Source of the DNA: Natrinema caseinilyticum
GTDB taxonomy: Archaea > Halobacteriota > Halobacteria > Halobacteriales > Natrialbaceae
Direction of reading: 5' to 3'
NCBI RefSeq assembly: GCF_024227435.1
Contig: NZ_CP100445.1
Coordinates: forward strand, 1,795,369-1,859,368
DNA length: 64,000 nt
The notes under the pieces are model-generated. The model had not been told where the DNA came from, did not search any database, and worked only from the letters and a program-made list of their open reading frames with translations. The position numbers and the translations under genes were made by a program. Of the stretch, positions 61,313 to 64,000 are shown one piece after another (position 1 is the first letter of the stretch; the number at the start of each line of letters is the position of its first letter).

Positions 61313-61765
61313 ATGAGTGACGCCACCCCCGAAGAACCGATCGATCTCCTGCTCGTCGAGGACAACCCCGGCGACGTTCGCCTCACCGAGGAGGCGTTCA
61401 AATCGACCGACAGCGAGATCGAATTTCACACCATCAGCGACGGAACGGAGGCCGCGAAGTACGTTCACCGGCTTCACTCGGAGGGACCGGAGGACGGTCT
61501 CGACCTCGTCCTCCTCGATTTGAACCTCCCGCGGATCGACGGGTTCGCGGTGCTCGAAGCGCTCGACGAGGAGTTCGACTACCCGCCACCACCCGTGCTT
61601 ATCCTCTCCAGTTCGGAGACCGAAGAGGACATCGTCAAGAGTTACGAGAAGAACGCGAACGCGTACCTCACGAAGCCGGACGGCCCGATGGAATTCAATT
61701 CGATGGCGCAGGCGATCGAAGACTTCTGGATCGAGACGGCACGTCATCCACCCGCGCCCACGTGA
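61313..61765 (+). CDS. Single-domain response regulator
   Basis: A 150-residue receiver of the Rcp1-like branch. Acidic pair E16/D17 is in LLLVEDNPGDVRL, phospho-acceptor D69 is in LVLLDLNLPRIDGF, the Ser/Thr is in LILSSSETEED, and K121 is in ANAYLTKPDGP. There is no output domain, so it works by binding partners such as histidine kinases. It stands alone; the two kinases in this window are possible partners only in principle. Confidence 0.93.
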   Translation: MSDATPEEPIDLLLVEDNPGDVRLTEEAFKSTDSEIEFHTISDGTEAAKYVHRLHSEGPEDGLDLVLLDLNLPRIDGFAVLEALDEEFDYPPPPVLILSSSETEEDIVKSYEKNANAYLTKPDGPMEFNSMAQAIEDFWIETARHPPAPT

Positions 61766-61782
61766 GCGTCGCCCGCGAACAG

Positions 61783-63021
61783 CTACGCGCCGTCGGACAG
61801 GTACCGTAACGCGCCCCCGGCGACCGTGACGACGACTCCCCCCGAGGCCAGAACGAGGAGTCCGGAACCGTACGATCCGGTGACGTCGCGAAGCGTCCCG
61901 ACGAGCACCGGGCCGAGGAAGCCGCCGATCTCGCCGACGGCGAAGATGAATCCGACGGCCGTCCCAGTCAATCGCGCGCCGATTCCCTCGAGGTCCGGCG
62001 GGATGGCCCGGACGAGCGGGGAGAGCCCGCCGACGCCGAACCCGGTGACGAGCACGCTCCCGACGAGCAGGAGGCCGACGTCGCTGGCGAGAATACCCGA
62101 GACGCCGACGGTAGCGACGACGCCGCAGACCATCAGGGCCGTTCGACGCGCGCCGAAGCGGTCCGCGACCGCGGGGACGGCGAGGACGCCGACGACGTTG
62201 GCCGCAACGAGCAGGCTCGTCGTCCGGCCCGCCCGGTCTGCCGAGTACCCGCGGGCCTCGAGCAGGGTGGGGAGCCACCCCTGTATCCCGTGAGCGATCA
62301 GCAGGTACATCGTCCCCACGACGACCACGAGTTGCAGCTCCCGATGGGTGAGAACCAGTTCGAGGTCCCGCTGAACGGCCGCGAGCGTGAGCGACGAATC
62401 GGCCGCCTCGGCGCCGTTGGCCGCGCGGTTTCGGGGGTCGATCCTGAGCCGCCGCGCGACGACGAACCACAGGAGGCCGTACCCGAAGGCCACGACCCCG
62501 CTCCAGAAGAAGAGCGCGCGCCAGCCGCCGAGCAGCGGACCCAGAACCGGCCGACCGACGGCGAAGGCGCTCGCCGTTCCCGCGGACGCCCCCACCAGAT
62601 AGATCGAGGACGGGAAACCGGTTTCGTCGGGCGGGAACAGCACCGAGACGAGTTTCGGCAACCCGAACGTGATCGCCGTCGCGCCGACGCCGATCAGGAG
62701 CGTCGTCCCGAGTAGCGACGGAAATCCGACCGCGAAGCTGCGACCGATCTGGGCGACGCCGTAAATCAGAACGCCGGCCGCGAGGCTCCGGCCCGGACCG
62801 ACTCGGTCGACGACCATCCCCGAGGCCAGCGCGATCGGAATGTAAGTCAGCGGGACCGCTCCAGCGGCAATCCCCGCTTGCGTCCCCGAGAGCCCGAGTT
62901 CGTCGATTATCGTCGAGAGATACGCCGGCAGCGAAAACCAGATGAACATCAAGCAGGTGTAGCCGAGCGTCCCGACGACGACGGTACCGTACGCGCGTCG
63001 CCGATCCATCCGTCCAGTCAT
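61783..63021 (-). CDS. MFS transporter (CynX/NimT-like)
   Basis: A 412-residue protein with twelve hydrophobic helices. Helix 1 region is YGTVVVGTLGYTCLMFIWF, the loop 2-3 motif is MVVDRVGPGRSLAAG, and later helices include LLIGVGATAITFGLPKLV and VGFIFAVGEIGGFLGPVLVG. It resembles the CynX/NimT branch that moves anions or small organics, but the substrate is unknown. The start may be ATG 63021 or 63009. It converges with the response regulator gene, 17 bases apart. Confidence 0.88.
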   Translation of the reverse strand: MTGRMDRRRAYGTVVVGTLGYTCLMFIWFSLPAYLSTIIDELGLSGTQAGIAAGAVPLTYIPIALASGMVVDRVGPGRSLAAGVLIYGVAQIGRSFAVGFPSLLGTTLLIGVGATAITFGLPKLVSVLFPPDETGFPSSIYLVGASAGTASAFAVGRPVLGPLLGGWRALFFWSGVVAFGYGLLWFVVARRLRIDPRNRAANGAEAADSSLTLAAVQRDLELVLTHRELQLVVVVGTMYLLIAHGIQGWLPTLLEARGYSADRAGRTTSLLVAANVVGVLAVPAVADRFGARRTALMVCGVVATVGVSGILASDVGLLLVGSVLVTGFGVGGLSPLVRAIPPDLEGIGARLTGTAVGFIFAVGEIGGFLGPVLVGTLRDVTGSYGSGLLVLASGGVVVTVAGGALRYLSDGA

Positions 63022-63115
63022 CCGTCCGTGGATGGGCAGCGGTGGGCCGAGTATCTTCGCGTCGCGGTAGCCGCTCCGTGGACGGCAGGCGAGGGGGAAG
63101 GCTTTCTATCGCGGC

Positions 63116-63673
63116 GTGGTCGATCGTCCCGTGACACCGACGGAACGGGCGTTTCTCGAACGGGGCCGCGTCGCCGCGTTAGCGACCGTCGACGGCGACG
63201 GCCGACCGCACGCGGTGCCGATCTGTTACGCGCTCTGCGAGCGCGAGGACGTGATCGATTCGGCGAAGGCGGCCGATCCGACGGACGGAACGGAACTCGT
63301 CTCGGCGATCGACGAGAAGCCGAAGACGACGAGCGCCCTGCAGCGAGTGCGGAACGTGCGAGCGAACCCGCACGTGACGGTGCTCGTCGACCGATACCGC
63401 GCGGACTGGTCGCGCCTCGGGTGGGTCCAGGTCCGCGGTCGAGCGCGGATCGTAGAGCCAGATACCGCGGCGGATTCCGCCGTCGACGTCGCGACGCGAG
63501 AGTCGGCCGATTCGGAGCGGTACGACGCGACCGATTCGGCGTTGCACGACGCGGCCGTGGCCGCGCTCGAGACGAAGTACAATCAGTACGCGACCCAGGA
63601 TCTCGGCGACCGACCGATCATCTCGATTCGCGCGGATCGGACCGTCTCGTGGGGCGCGCTCGAGTCGGACTGA
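63116..63673 (+). CDS. PPOX-class F420-dependent oxidoreductase-like protein (Rv0121 type)
   Basis: A 185-residue split-barrel flavin/F420-binding protein. It has RGRVAALATVDGDGRPHAVP, KPKTTSALQRVRNVRANPHV and VLVDRYRADWSRLGWVQVRG. These segments mark the PPOX-class probable F420-dependent enzyme family. Start is GTG 63116. The substrate is unknown; members reduce quinones or other small molecules. It is divergent from the MFS gene. Confidence 0.87.
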   Translation: MVDRPVTPTERAFLERGRVAALATVDGDGRPHAVPICYALCEREDVIDSAKAADPTDGTELVSAIDEKPKTTSALQRVRNVRANPHVTVLVDRYRADWSRLGWVQVRGRARIVEPDTAADSAVDVATRESADSERYDATDSALHDAAVAALETKYNQYATQDLGDRPIISIRADRTVSWGALESD

Positions 63674-63712
63674 TGCCGAATGCAGTGACGGGCGTCTCGG
63701 CGGGGGGTGCCC

Positions 63713-64000
63713 TCACTCGTCGACGAGCGACCGCTCGGCGTTGCCGACGATGAGCAGGGCGCCCGCCACGACGGCGACGGTCGTCACGAGCGGGTTCACG
63801 ACGCCGAGAACGGCGGCGGGGATCGCGAGTGCGTTGTAGACAAACGCGAGCCCGATGTTCTGCCTGATGCGCGTTCGGGCCGCCGTCGCTAGCGCGAACG
63901 CCCGTTCGACCGCGGCGAGGTCGTCGTCGGCGATGGCGACGTCGGCCGCGTCGGCGGCGAGTGCGGTCCCGCTTCCCAGCGAGATACCGAGATCCGCCGC
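63713..64000 (-). CDS. Heavy-metal P-type ATPase, C-terminal part (cut by window edge)
   Basis: The last 95 residues of a CopA/ZntA-type ATPase are visible before TGA at 63713-63715. They include DLGISLGSGTALAADAADVA, with the GSGT ATP-binding region, RTRIRQNIGLAFVYNALAIP and the final hydrophobic helices ending in NAERSLVDE. Such pumps export Cu, Zn or related metals. The metal-binding site and phosphorylation site lie outside the window. Confidence 0.9.
   Translation of the reverse strand, partial: AADLGISLGSGTALAADAADVAIADDDLAAVERAFALATAARTRIRQNIGLAFVYNALAIPAAVLGVVNPLVTTVAVVAGALLIVGNAERSLVDE

Noticed and set aside
1-64000. CRISPR arrays, prophage or complete insertion sequences.
   Set aside because: No regularly spaced repeats, phage structural genes or transposases were found. 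The only IS-like trace is the hairpin at 41300.

Overview
The window is chromosomal DNA of a halophilic archaeon (class Halobacteria). The evidence is the high GC content, strongly acidic proteins, archaeal information-processing genes (aIF2-gamma, Rpo7, Spt4, S6e), TATA boxes placed about 25 bases ahead of start codons, and many proteins of families known mainly from haloarchaea (LWR-salt, DUF5787, DUF5807-like, bacterio-opsin-activator-type HTH regulators). The genus cannot be fixed from sequence alone; a Natrialbales-like lineage is a guess. Most of the window is ordinary housekeeping DNA. Accessory features are concentrated at 9.7-12.0 kb, 27.3-28.0 kb, 31.1-36.8 kb and 45.8-50.2 kb.

Layout. 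0-5.3 kb: a HAD hydrolase (cut by the window edge), three tandem substrate-binding-fold proteins without signal peptides, a cupin, a VOC protein and an overlapping pair of small regulators. 6-9.2 kb: small conserved haloarchaeal proteins, a pterin dehydratase, an HTH regulator and a geranylgeranyl-reductase-family flavoprotein. 9.7-12.7 kb: a secreted protein followed by DUF6230-like and DUF6114-like genes, with a convergent HTH regulator. 13.3-16.3 kb: the archaeal operon aIF2-gamma, PIN protein, rpo7, spt4 and dephospho-CoA kinase. 16.5-22 kb: DUF5787, a histidine kinase downstream of a double-domain KaiC-like ATPase, an MBL hydrolase, a nucleotidyltransferase-like protein and a DUF4260 gene broken by an amber codon. 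22-26 kb: an AAA ATPase with a His/Asp tail, three UspA proteins and a GNAT. 26-31 kb: a DHH phosphoesterase, a VapBC module with a palindromic operator, a membrane protein and ribosomal protein S6e with conserved neighbours.

31-37 kb is the most disturbed region. A truncated, twice-frameshifted beta-CASP nuclease remnant lies upstream of an intact homologue, with a wHTH gene and a TumE-like gene (a probable toxin-antitoxin-type pair) between them. Further on are a zinc-ribbon protein and a protein kinase-FHA gene that appears broken by one frameshift and one in-frame TGA. 37-45.5 kb: a luciferase-like oxidoreductase, aconitase, a dUTPase/dCTP deaminase-family enzyme, membrane proteins, a large GAF/PAS histidine kinase and 6-phosphogluconate dehydrogenase. 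45.8-50.2 kb: two tandem Tat-exported GH5 glycosidases with PKD and Fn3 modules and long, nearly identical DNA stretches. 50.4-64 kb: tRNA-Arg(CCG), OsmC, an enolase-superfamily enzyme, RidA, membrane proteins, a rhodanese-MBL persulfide dioxygenase-like protein, a PD-(D/E)XK-like protein divergent from an alkyl-DHAP-synthase-like flavoenzyme (with a perfect 21-bp palindrome between them), a DCC-family protein, a response regulator, an MFS transporter, a PPOX-class enzyme and the C-terminus of a metal P-type ATPase.

Functional threads. The SBP-fold triplet is the only transport-like operon and has no permease or ATPase beside it. KaiC plus histidine kinase, the isolated receiver and the kinase-FHA remnant are signalling genes. 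The GH5 pair suggests use of external beta-glucans or mannans. The three in-frame stops or post-stop coding extensions (21.7, 29.6 and 36.3 kb) are either true gene decay or sequence errors, and need raw reads to settle.
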